Shown here: positions 54,498 to 63,057 of the stretch, in pieces
How positions within the stretch are numbered: position 1 is the stretch's first letter
Layout of the letters: every line of letters starts with the position of its first letter
Assembly (NCBI GenBank): GCA_944324825.1
Contig: CALUXU010000004.1
Location: 62,001 to 126,000, forward strand
Direction: 5' to 3'
Length of the DNA: 64,000 bases
Source: Candidatus Gastranaerophilales bacterium
GTDB lineage: Bacteria > Cyanobacteriota > Vampirovibrionia > Gastranaerophilales > Gastranaerophilaceae
The notes under the pieces: model-generated
Database searches by the model: none
What the model was told of the DNA's origin: nothing
The model's input: the letters and a program-made list of their open reading frames with translations, nothing else
Program-made: the position numbers and the translations under genes

Positions 54498-55259
54498 TTA
54501 AATAAATATTTTATACAAAACAACCCCTGCCGAAATACTTAAATTCAAGGATTCAACGTTATCCTTCATTTCGATTGTGATATTATCGGTTGCAAAGCTT
54601 TTCAAATCCTCGGACAATCCGTCTGCCTCCGAACCGAACATTACAAGTTTATATTCGTCAGAAAACTTAACCTCTGATAAATATTTGCTGTTATCTGATT
54701 TCGGAAGTGTTGCAAATCTTTTGTAATTCGAAAAATATTTCTTTAACTCATTAATATCAGAAATATGTATAATATTAATCTTCCATAACTGACCGACCGC
54801 CGAGCGGACAACCTTAGGGTTATATATATCAACGGTATCGCCAAACAAAACAATGGAATCAACTCCGAACGCAACAGAGGTTCTGATAATTGTACCAAGG
54901 TTTCCTAAATCCCGAATATTTTCCAGTAATACAACATTTTTCCCCAAGTTATCAAATGAATTCTCAACCTGATAAGCAACCGCAACAATCTCCGGCGGAG
55001 TTGAGGTTGTCGAAATTTTTTTCAAAACCGCAGCGTTAGTTTCTATTATTTCAGTCCCATTAGAAAATGATAAACCACAAGATTTTCCTCTCCCTTTTTC
55101 GATAAAAACACGTTTTATTTTTACTCCTGAAACGCAGGCCTCGTCCACTGCCTTAAACCCCTCCAAAAGAAATAATCCGGTTTCATCACGATATTTTTTT
55201 TGTTGGAGTTTTGCGGTTTCTTTCACCAAATCATTATTTACACTGGTTATCTCCATCAA
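54498..55259 (-). CDS. TrmH/SpoU-family RNA 2'-O-methyltransferase
   Basis: 253-aa SPOUT-fold methyltransferase. N-terminal substrate-binding domain (residues 1-95). The SpoU motifs follow: ENIRDLGNLGTIIRTSVAFG (motif 1), LVMFGSEADGLSEDL (motif 2) and VESLNLSISAGVVLY (motif 3, knot). Such enzymes methylate ribose in rRNA or tRNA; the target here cannot be assigned. Overlaps pepP by four bases, last in the ppiC-pepP-spoU set. Confidence 0.88.
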   Translation of the reverse strand: MMEITSVNNDLVKETAKLQQKKYRDETGLFLLEGFKAVDEACVSGVKIKRVFIEKGRGKSCGLSFSNGTEIIETNAAVLKKISTTSTPPEIVAVAYQVENSFDNLGKNVVLLENIRDLGNLGTIIRTSVAFGVDSIVLFGDTVDIYNPKVVRSAVGQLWKINIIHISDINELKKYFSNYKRFATLPKSDNSKYLSEVKFSDEYKLVMFGSEADGLSEDLKSFATDNITIEMKDNVESLNLSISAGVVLYKIFI

Positions 55260-56770
55260 ACCACCTCAAAATCGTTAAGATATTCTTTTTCCGAATCCGA
55301 CAAAAGTGACATATTTATCAGTTTTTTCTCAAAAGGCATTTTCGCAAACGAAACTATTTCACCATCTTCAAGATGGCAGGTATTTTCCAGCCTTACCCCG
55401 AATTCTTTTTCGTTATACAAACCGGGCTCTATTGTAAAACACATATTATTTTTTATAACCGTTTTGGCTATCTCATTTTTACTCAAATTAGGCGGCGCCT
55501 CATGTACGGAAATCCCGACCCCGTGCCCCAAACCATGAGAAAATTCAAATCCGTCCACAGGATTTTTATCAAAAATACAATGCGCCAGTTTATCTATCTC
55601 ATACCCTGTTGTTTGATTCGTCATTTGATAATTATAACAGTTTAAAAATACCTTTAATACCGTTGTATAAACTTTTTTCTGAAGTTCTGACGGCTCACCC
55701 TTTACAAAAACTCTTGTAATATCAGTCGCAAGCCCCCTATCATAATAAGCACCGCAATCTATAAGAACTAAATCGCCGTCTTTAAGAATTTTATTCTTAT
55801 CGGATTTATTGTAATGTGCAAGCGCAGAATTTTCATTGATTGCGACAATAGATTGAAAACTCAATGATTTTGCACCGAATTTTCTAAAATTACTTTCCAG
55901 CTGATTCGCAATATCGTATTCGGAGAGATTATCATTCTCCATAATCCAATCACGGGTAGTACGCAGAGCTTTATCAGTCATATCAAAACAGTATTTCATA
56001 TGTTCAATTTCCGATTTTGTTTTGACAGATTTCATTGCTTTAACCGGAGATTTTACTGGAACCGGATTCTTTATCAAAGAATAATCTTCGGCAGTAATTG
56101 AAGCTTTATCAACTTTTAAAGCTGTTTCAACCGTTTTAATAAACTCATTAAACTCCTTCAACGGTCTTGCATTTTCACCTTTATAATCGGTAAACAGATA
56201 TCTTTTTCCGTCAAGGATTAGTAATTTCCCGTCAACTTTTGTTGAATAATTGTATGTAAAACTTCTAATCCCTGAAATATAAGCAAGTTCATCTGATTTT
56301 GTAATCAGAATATTATCTTTAATCATTTTAGGCTCGTCAACCTGAACGAATTCACCGGCTCTGCAGATTTCATCAGATACGTATCCTTTTATTTGAACGT
56401 TTAATTCTTTCAAGAGAAGGGTTAAATATTCGTATCGGCTTTGTGAAACCTTTGATAAATCGATTCCTAATACGCTATTTGGCTTGATTTTTAAACAAAT
56501 TTCATCATCAATTTTTTGTCCGAGTTTAAGTTTTACAACCTCAACTTTTGAATGGTCGACCTCCAAATCTGCCTGAATATGGAATCTTGAATCAACAAAA
56601 AGAAGAACTTTCCCATCCGGACAAATTAAAGCATCTCCGACATCTCCCGTAAATCCGGTTAATTTATTAACGGAATTTTCTTCAATCGGAACGTATTCAA
56701 GCAAAAATTTATTAGTGGAGTTGACCAGCAAATAGTCAACTCCAATCTTTGTTAAATCAAAATTATCCAT
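55256..56770 (-). CDS. pepP: Xaa-Pro aminopeptidase (peptidase family M24)
   Basis: 504 aa with two pita-bread-type regions: an N-terminal creatinase-like domain (about residues 1-245) and a C-terminal catalytic domain. Metal ligands are visible in LIDCGAYYDRGLATDITRVF, GHGVGISVHEAPP, CFTIEPGLY and VRLENTCHL. It removes the N-terminal residue before proline. One-base overlap with ppiC. Confidence 0.9.
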   Translation of the reverse strand: MDNFDLTKIGVDYLLVNSTNKFLLEYVPIEENSVNKLTGFTGDVGDALICPDGKVLLFVDSRFHIQADLEVDHSKVEVVKLKLGQKIDDEICLKIKPNSVLGIDLSKVSQSRYEYLTLLLKELNVQIKGYVSDEICRAGEFVQVDEPKMIKDNILITKSDELAYISGIRSFTYNYSTKVDGKLLILDGKRYLFTDYKGENARPLKEFNEFIKTVETALKVDKASITAEDYSLIKNPVPVKSPVKAMKSVKTKSEIEHMKYCFDMTDKALRTTRDWIMENDNLSEYDIANQLESNFRKFGAKSLSFQSIVAINENSALAHYNKSDKNKILKDGDLVLIDCGAYYDRGLATDITRVFVKGEPSELQKKVYTTVLKVFLNCYNYQMTNQTTGYEIDKLAHCIFDKNPVDGFEFSHGLGHGVGISVHEAPPNLSKNEIAKTVIKNNMCFTIEPGLYNEKEFGVRLENTCHLEDGEIVSFAKMPFEKKLINMSLLSDSEKEYLNDFEVV

Positions 56771-57048
56771 TAATCTTGTATATCTGTTAGTTTAATTAAG
56801 TGCCAACCGAACTGAGTTTGTACCGGCTCTGAAACTTCACCTTTTTTAAGTGCAAAAGCTGCTTCTTCAAAAGGTTTAACCATCATACCTTTGCCGAAGA
56901 ATCTTAAATCCCCGCCGTCACGAGATGAAGGACAAATTGAATGCTCCTTCGCCAGTTCCGCAAAATCGGCACCGTTATTGATTTCTTCTAACAACTTTTT
57001 AGCTTCTTCTTCTGTTTTTACCAAAATATGGCTTGCTCTGATTTTCAT
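56770..57048 (-). CDS. Parvulin-type peptidyl-prolyl isomerase
   Basis: 92 aa, a single rotamase domain of PpiC type ([57 protein letters not shown]). The His and the Ser/Cys positions of the active site are retained. No signal peptide, so cytoplasmic, unlike SurA or PrsA. GGAG precedes the ATG. First gene of the ppiC-pepP-spoU operon. Confidence 0.92.
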   Translation of the reverse strand: MKIRASHILVKTEEEAKKLLEEINNGADFAELAKEHSICPSSRDGGDLRFFGKGMMVKPFEEAAFALKKGEVSEPVQTQFGWHLIKLTDIQD

Positions 57049-57105
57049 AATATACTACTCCAAATTATCTGTACGAATTGATTATAACATAGGAAATAAA
57101 AAACA

Positions 57106-57136
57106 AAAATAACCGCCGAAAAACGACGGTTATTTT
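57106..57136 (-). terminator. Terminator of rimP-nusA
   Basis: AATAACCGCCG/CGACGGTTATT stem with an A-rich loop and T run on the minus strand, 21 bases past the nusA stop. Infers that nusA is last in its operon; infB does not follow. Confidence 0.85.
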
Positions 57137-57156
57137 TTATTAAAGTATTCAATATT

Positions 57157-58392
57157 TTATTCTTCTTCGGAAGCTTCTTCTTGGGCTTCTTCTTGAGCGA
57201 AATCTTCGTCATCAACGGCTTGTTGATTCATTTCTTCTTCGATTTCCTCTTGAATTTCACTGTTTTCGATTTCATCTTCGTAATCTTCTTGAACAGGTTC
57301 TTCAGAATAGTTTTGGATATTTTCAGCTTCTGCCTGTTCCATTTGAGATACACTCTTGATATCTATCTTCCAGTGAGTAAGCTTGTGAGCCAGTCTTACG
57401 TTTTGTCCGTCACGACCGATTGCAAGCGACAACTGATCATCAGGAACAACAACCATAGCTTCTTTTGAATCTTCATCATCAGCCATAATATCAACTGAAA
57501 CAACTCTTGCCGGAGATATTGCGTTTACAATATATTCAACCGGATCTTCTGACCATCTTACGATATCAATTTTTTCGTTTTTCAATTCGCTCACGATAGT
57601 CTGGATTCTTGAACCTCTAGGTCCGATACAAGCACCTACGCTGTCAACTTCAGGATCGTTTGACCATACGGCAAGTTTTGTTCTGAATCCTGCCTCACGT
57701 GCGATTGATTTAATTTCTACAATACCGTCTTCAATTTCAGGAACTTCAAGTTCAAATAATTCCTTAACAATTTCTGCGTGTGCGTGTGAAACAATAACTT
57801 GAGGGAGTCTGTTTGTTTCTTTTACGTTAAGAACAAATACTCTGATTCTGTTGCCCGGTTTGTAGTATTCACCCGGAATTTGTTCTCTTTGAGGCATTAT
57901 AGCATCAGTTTTACCGATGTTTACAATAACGTTTCTGTTTTCAACACGTTGAATAATACCTGTTGTCAAAGAACCTTTCTTTTCCAAGAATTCGTTTAAG
58001 ATATTGTTTCTTTCAGCATCTCTGATTCTTTGAGTAATAACTTGTTTTGCTGTTTGAGCAGCAATACGGCCGAATTGTTCAGGTGTTACTTCGATTTTTA
58101 CTTCGTCATCAACTTCTACATCTTCATCAATTTCTTTTGCATCTTCTAAAGATATTTCAGTATCAGGATCTTCTACGTTATCAACAACAACTTTTGTTCT
58201 GAATACCCCGATTTCGCCTGATTGTTCATCAAGGATTGATTCAATATTTGTTGCATCTTTGATTCTTAAGTGTCTTTTATAAGCTGCAACCATAGCATCT
58301 TCCAATGATGCAATAATTACATCTTTTGCAATTCCGCGTTCTCTTTCAAGCTCTTCGCAAGCCTCAAATAACGCTGTTCCGATTTTAATCAT
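57157..58392 (-). CDS. nusA: Transcription termination/antitermination factor NusA
   Basis: 411 aa. N-terminal RNA polymerase-binding domain (residues 1-125), S1 domain (about 130-200, GSLTTGIIQRVENRNVIVNIG), KH1 and KH2 domains (VGACIGPRGSRIQTIVSEL; AIGRDGQNVRLAHKLT), then an acidic disordered tail of about 70 residues. No C-terminal acidic repeat domains as in E. coli. It follows rimP by 18 bases. AAAGGA precedes the ATG. Confidence 0.97.
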   Translation of the reverse strand: MIKIGTALFEACEELERERGIAKDVIIASLEDAMVAAYKRHLRIKDATNIESILDEQSGEIGVFRTKVVVDNVEDPDTEISLEDAKEIDEDVEVDDEVKIEVTPEQFGRIAAQTAKQVITQRIRDAERNNILNEFLEKKGSLTTGIIQRVENRNVIVNIGKTDAIMPQREQIPGEYYKPGNRIRVFVLNVKETNRLPQVIVSHAHAEIVKELFELEVPEIEDGIVEIKSIAREAGFRTKLAVWSNDPEVDSVGACIGPRGSRIQTIVSELKNEKIDIVRWSEDPVEYIVNAISPARVVSVDIMADDEDSKEAMVVVPDDQLSLAIGRDGQNVRLAHKLTHWKIDIKSVSQMEQAEAENIQNYSEEPVQEDYEDEIENSEIQEEIEEEMNQQAVDDEDFAQEEAQEEASEEE

Positions 58393-58409
58393 GTTTATAT
58401 CCTTTCTTA

Positions 58410-58892
58410 TTAATCTACGTATAATTTTGCTGACTGTATATTTGATTTCGGAATCTGCAGCTCCTGCCCGTCATCAAATCTGAAAAATGTAAGTCCTTCG
58501 GTATCAGACCAGTCAAGGATTTCACCTTTGAAAATCCTTTCTGTTTCTCCTTCTAAAGGCTGTTTGAGTTTTATACTGATACGTTTGTTTTTAAAAATCT
58601 CAAACTCCTTATCGGATTTGAATTTTCGCTCTAACCCAGGAGATGATACCTCCAAATAGTATTTAACCGGAATAATTTCGTCTAAGAAATCATTCAAGCT
58701 TCTTGTAACATTTTCACAGTCATCAAGAGTAATAGGACGTTTATGAGAATACAAAAATATTCTTAAGAACCAACGATGATTTTCTTTTGCAAAATCAATT
58801 TCTATCGGTATTAAATCAAATCTCATTGCCGTATTTTCAATGAGCGGTGTGATTTTTTCAAGAATCTCATGCCTGTTCAAATCTTGTTTCAT
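58410..58892 (-). CDS. rimP: Ribosome maturation factor RimP
   Basis: 160 aa of normal length with the RimP N-terminal alpha/beta domain (RWFLRIFLYSHKRPITLDDC) and a C-terminal SH3-like domain (RIFKGEILDWSDTEGL). Needed for 30S assembly. AGGAG precedes the ATG. The adjacent nusA gene and the leader terminator reproduce the rimP-nusA arrangement of other bacteria. Confidence 0.95.
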   Translation of the reverse strand: MKQDLNRHEILEKITPLIENTAMRFDLIPIEIDFAKENHRWFLRIFLYSHKRPITLDDCENVTRSLNDFLDEIIPVKYYLEVSSPGLERKFKSDKEFEIFKNKRISIKLKQPLEGETERIFKGEILDWSDTEGLTFFRFDDGQELQIPKSNIQSAKLYVD

Positions 58893-58910
58893 AACCCACT
58901 CCTATTTATT

Positions 58911-58939
58911 AAAAAAAGGAACGGGCTGAGCCGTTCCTT
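58911..58939 (-). terminator. Leader terminator (attenuator) upstream of rimP-nusA
   Basis: On the minus strand AAGGAACGG/CCGTTCCTT with loop CTCAGC, followed by seven Ts. It lies between the promoter (58956-58984) and rimP, so it can stop transcription before the operon. NusA-dependent leader terminators of rimP-nusA operons are known in other bacteria; here the role is inferred. Confidence 0.7.
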
Positions 58940-58955
58940 CTTGAACTATAAAATT

Positions 58956-58984
58956 ATTATATCTAAAAAAATCCTCCTTGTAAA
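58956..58984 (-). promoter_or_regulatory. Promoter of rimP-nusA
   Basis: On the minus strand TTTACA (58984-58979), 17-base spacer, perfect TATAAT (58961-58956). The start site would be only about ten bases before the leader hairpin. Confidence 0.75.
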
Positions 58985-59013
58985 GAGGCGCAAATTATGT
59001 TAATTTACATAAT

Positions 59014-59412
59014 ATGAAAAAGTTTGTTATATTATTTTTGTTATTAAGTATTACATTACCTGCTACTGCTGCCGAATGGGTTAAAATAGGAAACAATTTA
59101 TATCTGGACAAAGCATCGGTACGGTACGCCCCGAAAAACAGAACGTATAAAGCATGGGTTAAAGAAATTAAACCTAAAGAAACAATTCTTTATTTTAACG
59201 AATATAACCTGAAAGAAAAAGAATGGCGCGGGCTTGATAAAGTTACCATGGATAATAAAAACAATATCAAAAAACGTGAAATTCCAAATCACGTTGGTCT
59301 AAACTGGTTTAATGTAGTTCCGGATACAAATTCGGCACTTGAATACGAAGCAGTAAAAAAAGAAACACAAATTCCCCTGAAGGTTTTAGAACAAGAATTA
59401 CATATTGATTAA
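59014..59412 (+). CDS. Unknown small secreted protein
   Basis: 132 aa with a Sec signal peptide (MKKFVILFLLLSITLPATAA) and a basic mature part with a repeated Tyr/Lys/Glu pattern. It resembles small surface or periplasmic proteins with a beta-rich fold (AEWVKIGNNLYLDKASVR at its start), but I cannot name a family. There is no ribosome site. Divergent from rimP and overlapping the end of waaA by 15 bases. Confidence 0.78.
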   Translation: MKKFVILFLLLSITLPATAAEWVKIGNNLYLDKASVRYAPKNRTYKAWVKEIKPKETILYFNEYNLKEKEWRGLDKVTMDNKNNIKKREIPNHVGLNWFNVVPDTNSALEYEAVKKETQIPLKVLEQELHID

Positions 59413-60639
59413 TGTTTTCAACTCATTTATTACGTATTGAGTAGCTCCGCGGTTTTGGTCAAAAACGAATTTGCAATCATCACATGCTTTCTTATAGTAT
59501 TCTTGATTTTCAATCAGTTTTTGCATCTGCTCTATAAGCTCTGCTTCATCTTTAACAATCACACCTGCATCCGTACGGGTTATTATTGCATAAATATCTT
59601 TGAAGTTTTGAATATTCGGACCGGAAATTACAGGTTTATTAAAAATTACGGACTCTAACGGATTATGGCCGCCGGTTTTATTAAAGCTGCCGCCGATAAA
59701 TGCAAAATCACATATTGAATACATTTTTCCAAGTTCACCCAATGTATCCAAAATTATAATATCATGGTTCGTAAAATCATCACCGGATGAGCGTCTGCCA
59801 ACTTTTAAACCTGTTTGGCGAAATAAATCGTAAACGGAATCGTTGCGTTCTGGATGCCTTGGCGCAACAAGAAGTTTTATATTTTCATTACGGATTTTAT
59901 TAAACACTGTCAAAATAATTTCATCTTCACCCGTATGAGTACTTCCTGCTATTATTATCCTGTCACCGGGATTTTTGTTAATTGGTGAAAAATTCTCCAA
60001 ATTTACATCAATATCAAACTTTAGATTTCCCATAATCTTTGTGGTATCAGGATTTGCCCCTATTGATATGAGTTTATTGTTATCAGATTCACTCTGGGTC
60101 AGAATTTTAGTATACTTTTTCAAAACTGGTTTAAAAAACAGCGAAAGTTTTTTATAGCTCCCGTAAGTTCTATCAGACATTCTGCCGTTTACGATGATAA
60201 GCGGTATATTATGTTTTTTGGAGCAGTAACCGATATTAGGCCATAATTCGGTTTCCGCAACAATAATTACGGCGGGATTCACTTTTTTGAAAAAATTGTT
60301 TATACAAAACGGGAAATCAAACGGGAAATATGTTATATAATCAGCAGTATCCGCAAGCTTTTGTTTTGCGGTTTCCTGCCCTGTTTTGGTTCCTGTTGTA
60401 ACAACGATATTATAATCCTGAAACTGTTGTTTTGTATCTTTTATGAGTTTTTGAAGCGCAAGTATTTCACCTACTGATACGCCGTAAAAAACGATAGATT
60501 TTTTATCAAAGGGTTTACCAAGTCCAAACCCGAGTTTTTGTTTAAAACCATAACCAAGTTTTGAGTTAAACAAACTTATCAAATACCAGAATGGTAAAAT
60601 TATTATAAATAATATTGTAGAAATAATGCTGTAAATCAT
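59398..60639 (-). CDS. waaA: 3-deoxy-D-manno-octulosonic acid (Kdo) transferase
   Basis: Adds Kdo to lipid A at the inner membrane. The frame is open to 60813, but those 58 codons lie in the intergenic repeat, so the start is the ATG at 60639 (413 aa). An N-terminal membrane anchor (residues 1-25) is followed by the GT-B domains with VTTGTKTGQE, FPFDFPF, VAETELWPN and GSTHTGE/APRHPER. The ATG lacks a ribosome site; TATATT ends six bases before it. Presence of WaaA together with the GT9 gene supports a lipopolysaccharide-containing outer membrane. Confidence 0.93.
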   Translation of the reverse strand: MIYSIISTILFIIILPFWYLISLFNSKLGYGFKQKLGFGLGKPFDKKSIVFYGVSVGEILALQKLIKDTKQQFQDYNIVVTTGTKTGQETAKQKLADTADYITYFPFDFPFCINNFFKKVNPAVIIVAETELWPNIGYCSKKHNIPLIIVNGRMSDRTYGSYKKLSLFFKPVLKKYTKILTQSESDNNKLISIGANPDTTKIMGNLKFDIDVNLENFSPINKNPGDRIIIAGSTHTGEDEIILTVFNKIRNENIKLLVAPRHPERNDSVYDLFRQTGLKVGRRSSGDDFTNHDIIILDTLGELGKMYSICDFAFIGGSFNKTGGHNPLESVIFNKPVISGPNIQNFKDIYAIITRTDAGVIVKDEAELIEQMQKLIENQEYYKKACDDCKFVFDQNRGATQYVINELKTLINM

Positions 60640-60645
60640 AAAACA

Positions 60646-60675
60646 AATATACCACAATATTTGTTTTGTTATCAA
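60646..60675 (-). promoter_or_regulatory. Promoter of waaA, within the end of the repeat
   Basis: TTGATA (60675-60670) on the minus strand, 18-base spacer, TATATT (60651-60646), then six bases to the ATG. The -35 box is part of a 20-bp sequence that is repeated inverted at 61365-61384. Confidence 0.55.
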
Positions 60676-61384
60676 AAAATAAATAATTGTATTGGGGGCT
60701 GTGCCCCTCAATAACCCACACAGATAATTCAAATAAAAGCTTTTTCTTTTTGCCTCCGGCAGGTTAACCAAATTGATGCGGGGTTTATGCACCCCTGCAC
60801 CCCGCATCCCCATTTCTTTGGAAATAATTAATATTGAGGCTTATGCAGCCTCAAACTCCGCACTCTATTTCTTTCTTTTTATTGCGGTTTAAAAAGAAAG
60901 AAATAGAGAAAAGAAAGAAAAAGACGCCGACTAAATAGTGTCAGTATAACTCAACATTCAGCCGGTGAACTCGCTTCGCTCAGACAGCACCGGCTCACCG
61001 TTGTTTCGTTAACTGACACTAAACTATTATTTTATTTACCCCTGCTCATTCCGTAAAGGTTGTAACATCAAAAGATTAGGATTGCGTTTTGGTTAAATTA
61101 TTTATATTTATATTTTTTTATTTTATTTTAATCTTTTATTTTTGTACTCTCCACGTAGTGAGCCATCAATGTTAGCGAAACAATGACAAGGCGGGTATTG
61201 TCTGAGGTTCGAAGAACCGAGTTTACCCGCTTGAGTTGAGCTTTACTTTTGATGTGCGAACGAAGTGCAGAGTACCGGTTTGTGTCGCTTTGGCGGCAAA
61301 GCGACCCCGTCTGGAAGACCCTGTCCGGAGGACAATAAAAAATATTGTTTTTATAAAAAATGACTTTGATAACAAAACAAATAT
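60657..61384. repeat. Region between 20-bp inverted repeats
   Basis: A 20-base sequence at 60657-60676 occurs in exact inverted orientation at 61365-61384 (core TTTGATAACAAAAC). The right copy also pairs with a further inverted TTTTGTTATCAAA at 61384-61396, giving a 13-base hairpin. The 728-bp interval contains repeat copy B. The ends could be remnants of mobile-element termini or regulatory hairpins; copy A at 2361-2931 lacks them. Confidence 0.6.
60690..61345 (-). repeat. Mosaic structured intergenic repeat, copy B
   Basis: Opposite-strand copy of 2361-2931. In plus-strand order it has the exit block ATTGGGGGCTGTGCC, the AACCAAATTGATGCG module (60768-60782), the hairpin GATGCGGGG/CCCCGCATC, CGCACTCTATTTCTTTC, the core 60936-61021 between TAGTGTCAGT and ACTGACACTA, then a second core-like hairpin (61189-61230, GCGGGTA/TACCCGC) and the entry block CTGTCCGGAGGACAATA. 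There is no credible gene in the 830 bases between waaA and the 61472 gene. Confidence 0.85.
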
Positions 61385-61397
61385 TTTGTTATCAAAA

Positions 61398-61422
61398 GTT
61401 CTAACTTTAGTTAGAGCTTTTT
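61398..61422 (+). terminator. Hairpin upstream of the 61472 gene
   Basis: GTTCTAAC/GTTAGAGC stem (one G-T pair) with a four-base loop followed by TTTTT. It could stop read-through from the repeat region into the 61472 gene. Confidence 0.6.
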
Positions 61423-61471
61423 CATAATTTAGGATAATTATATTATTTCAACAAATTGTTAAAATAATAAT

Positions 61472-61819
61472 ATGAAAGTTTATTCAACTCCAACTCACTA
61501 CATCCTAAATCCCGACTGTCACGAAATTACCCCGGAAATGGCAGATTTTCTGGGGATTGCCTATCGTTCCATGCCTAGAGATAAGCAACTAGCATTTGAC
61601 TTAAGCATTGTTAAAACCTGTTCAAATAAGTTTTTTATGATGTTTGAAAAACTAAGCAAACAAAGACAAATATCAATTATAAATATGAATGATAAAATGC
61701 TGGCATCACTTTATCTGATGAAATATGATAAGTACGTAAAAATCTATACATCAGATATTGATCTGTTTGATGATAGGCACGAATTAAAAAATAGACGATT
61801 CTCTCTTGTTGCTGTATAA
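61472..61819 (+). CDS. Small protein with a possible STAS-like domain
   Basis: 115 aa, not firmly recognised. The middle and C-terminal part (SIVKTCSNKFFMMFEKLSK; ISIINMNDKMLASLYLMKYDKYVKIYTS) follows the strand-helix-strand-helix rhythm of STAS anti-sigma-antagonist domains, although the usual DSS phosphorylation site is replaced by TCSN. It lies 24 bases before dapF. No ribosome site; TAAAAT ends six bases before the ATG. STAS assignment is tentative. Confidence 0.65.
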   Translation: MKVYSTPTHYILNPDCHEITPEMADFLGIAYRSMPRDKQLAFDLSIVKTCSNKFFMMFEKLSKQRQISIINMNDKMLASLYLMKYDKYVKIYTSDIDLFDDRHELKNRRFSLVAV

Positions 61820-61843
61820 TAAATTGATAATCAGGAGATTTAT

Positions 61844-62695
61844 ATGCAAGAGACAATTAATATAACCAAAATGAACGGCTGCGGCAACGATTTTGTTATA
61901 ATTGATAAACGCGAATTTGACAAAACCGGAATGTCAATGGCTGATTTAGCCGTCAAAATATGTGACAGACATTTCGGAGTCGGTGCCGACGGTATGATTA
62001 TCCCAAGTTTGCCAAGAAACCGTCAAACTGATATCGAATGGTATTTTTATAACTCTGACGGCTCAACAGCTCAAATGTGCGGTAACGGAATGAGATGTTT
62101 CGCAAAATATGTCGTTGATAACGGACTGGTTAACAAAAAACAATTTTCAGTTATGACCGGAGCAGGAGTTATATGGCCGGAAGTATTGGATTGCAACCTG
62201 GTTAGCGTAAATATGTCTAAACCAATATTTGAAATTGCTAAAATACCTTTTAGAGGAACGGATATATTTAATTTTGATATAGAAGCAAAAGGCCGAACTT
62301 TCAAAGCAAATGCAGTTTCTATGGGAAATCCGCATTGCGTAATTTTTACAAAAGAAGATGTTTATGAAATGGCACGATTATACGGTCCGGACTTGGAATG
62401 CCATCCGCTATTCCCTGAACATACCAATGTAGAGTTTGTAAATATCCGCTCAAGAGAAGAAATAGATTTCTGTGTCTATGAAAGAGGATGTGGTATAACA
62501 CTTGCTTGCGGTACAGGTGCATGCGCCGCTGTTGTAATGGGTGTTTTAAATAACTTAACAGACTGTAAAGTTAAAGTAAATTTACCTGGTGGGGTTGTAA
62601 CCGTTGACTGGACTGGATATGAGTATGATAAAAATAGTGACATCTATCTGATTGGTCCTGCAAATTATAATTTTTATGCCGAATACGTATTGTAA
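61844..62695 (+). CDS. dapF: Diaminopimelate epimerase
   Basis: 283 aa, converts LL- to meso-diaminopimelate for lysine and peptidoglycan. Two catalytic cysteines are in SDGSTAQMCGNGMRC and CGITLACGTGACAAVV. The N-terminus has the family's MNGCGNDFVIID. Two-domain pseudo-symmetric structure expected. GGAG precedes the ATG. Confidence 0.97.
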   Translation: MQETINITKMNGCGNDFVIIDKREFDKTGMSMADLAVKICDRHFGVGADGMIIPSLPRNRQTDIEWYFYNSDGSTAQMCGNGMRCFAKYVVDNGLVNKKQFSVMTGAGVIWPEVLDCNLVSVNMSKPIFEIAKIPFRGTDIFNFDIEAKGRTFKANAVSMGNPHCVIFTKEDVYEMARLYGPDLECHPLFPEHTNVEFVNIRSREEIDFCVYERGCGITLACGTGACAAVVMGVLNNLTDCKVKVNLPGGVVTVDWTGYEYDKNSDIYLIGPANYNFYAEYVL

Positions 62696-62751
62696 TTCTT
62701 ATGTTTATGATAGTATTTTAATTACATTGTAATATAAGGAGAATTATAAAT

Positions 62752-63054
62752 ATGAAACAATACGAATTATTAGTTGTTTACAAACCAAACACTGACGCAG
62801 AAGAAATTGATAAATTAGTTGCTAAATTAACATCTGATGTTGAAACATTAAAAGGCAGCGTAAATTCAACAGATAAAATGGGCCGTAAAAAATTGGCTTA
62901 CGAAATCAATAACTTCAGAGATGGTTTCTTTGTAAACTTTATTATTTCTTTAGACGAATCAAAAGTTGCTGACTTCAAAAGACAATTACGTTTAAATGAC
63001 AGCATCTTAAGAACAATGTTTATGACATACGAAAAAACAGCTCAAGAGGTATAA
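62752..63054 (+). CDS. rpsF: 30S ribosomal protein S6
   Basis: 100 aa, ferredoxin-like fold, with MKQYELLVVYKPN, GRKKLAYEINNFRDGFFVNF and LRTMFMTYEK. Partner of S18 in the small subunit. First gene of the rpsF-ssb-rpsR cluster. AAGGAG precedes the ATG. Confidence 0.97.
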   Translation: MKQYELLVVYKPNTDAEEIDKLVAKLTSDVETLKGSVNSTDKMGRKKLAYEINNFRDGFFVNFIISLDESKVADFKRQLRLNDSILRTMFMTYEKTAQEV

Positions 63055-63057
63055 TAA

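Noticed and set aside
60640-60813. A 58-residue N-terminal extension of waaA
   Set aside because: It lies inside the intergenic repeat, has no ribosome site, and the normal Kdo transferase membrane anchor starts at the ATG at 60639.
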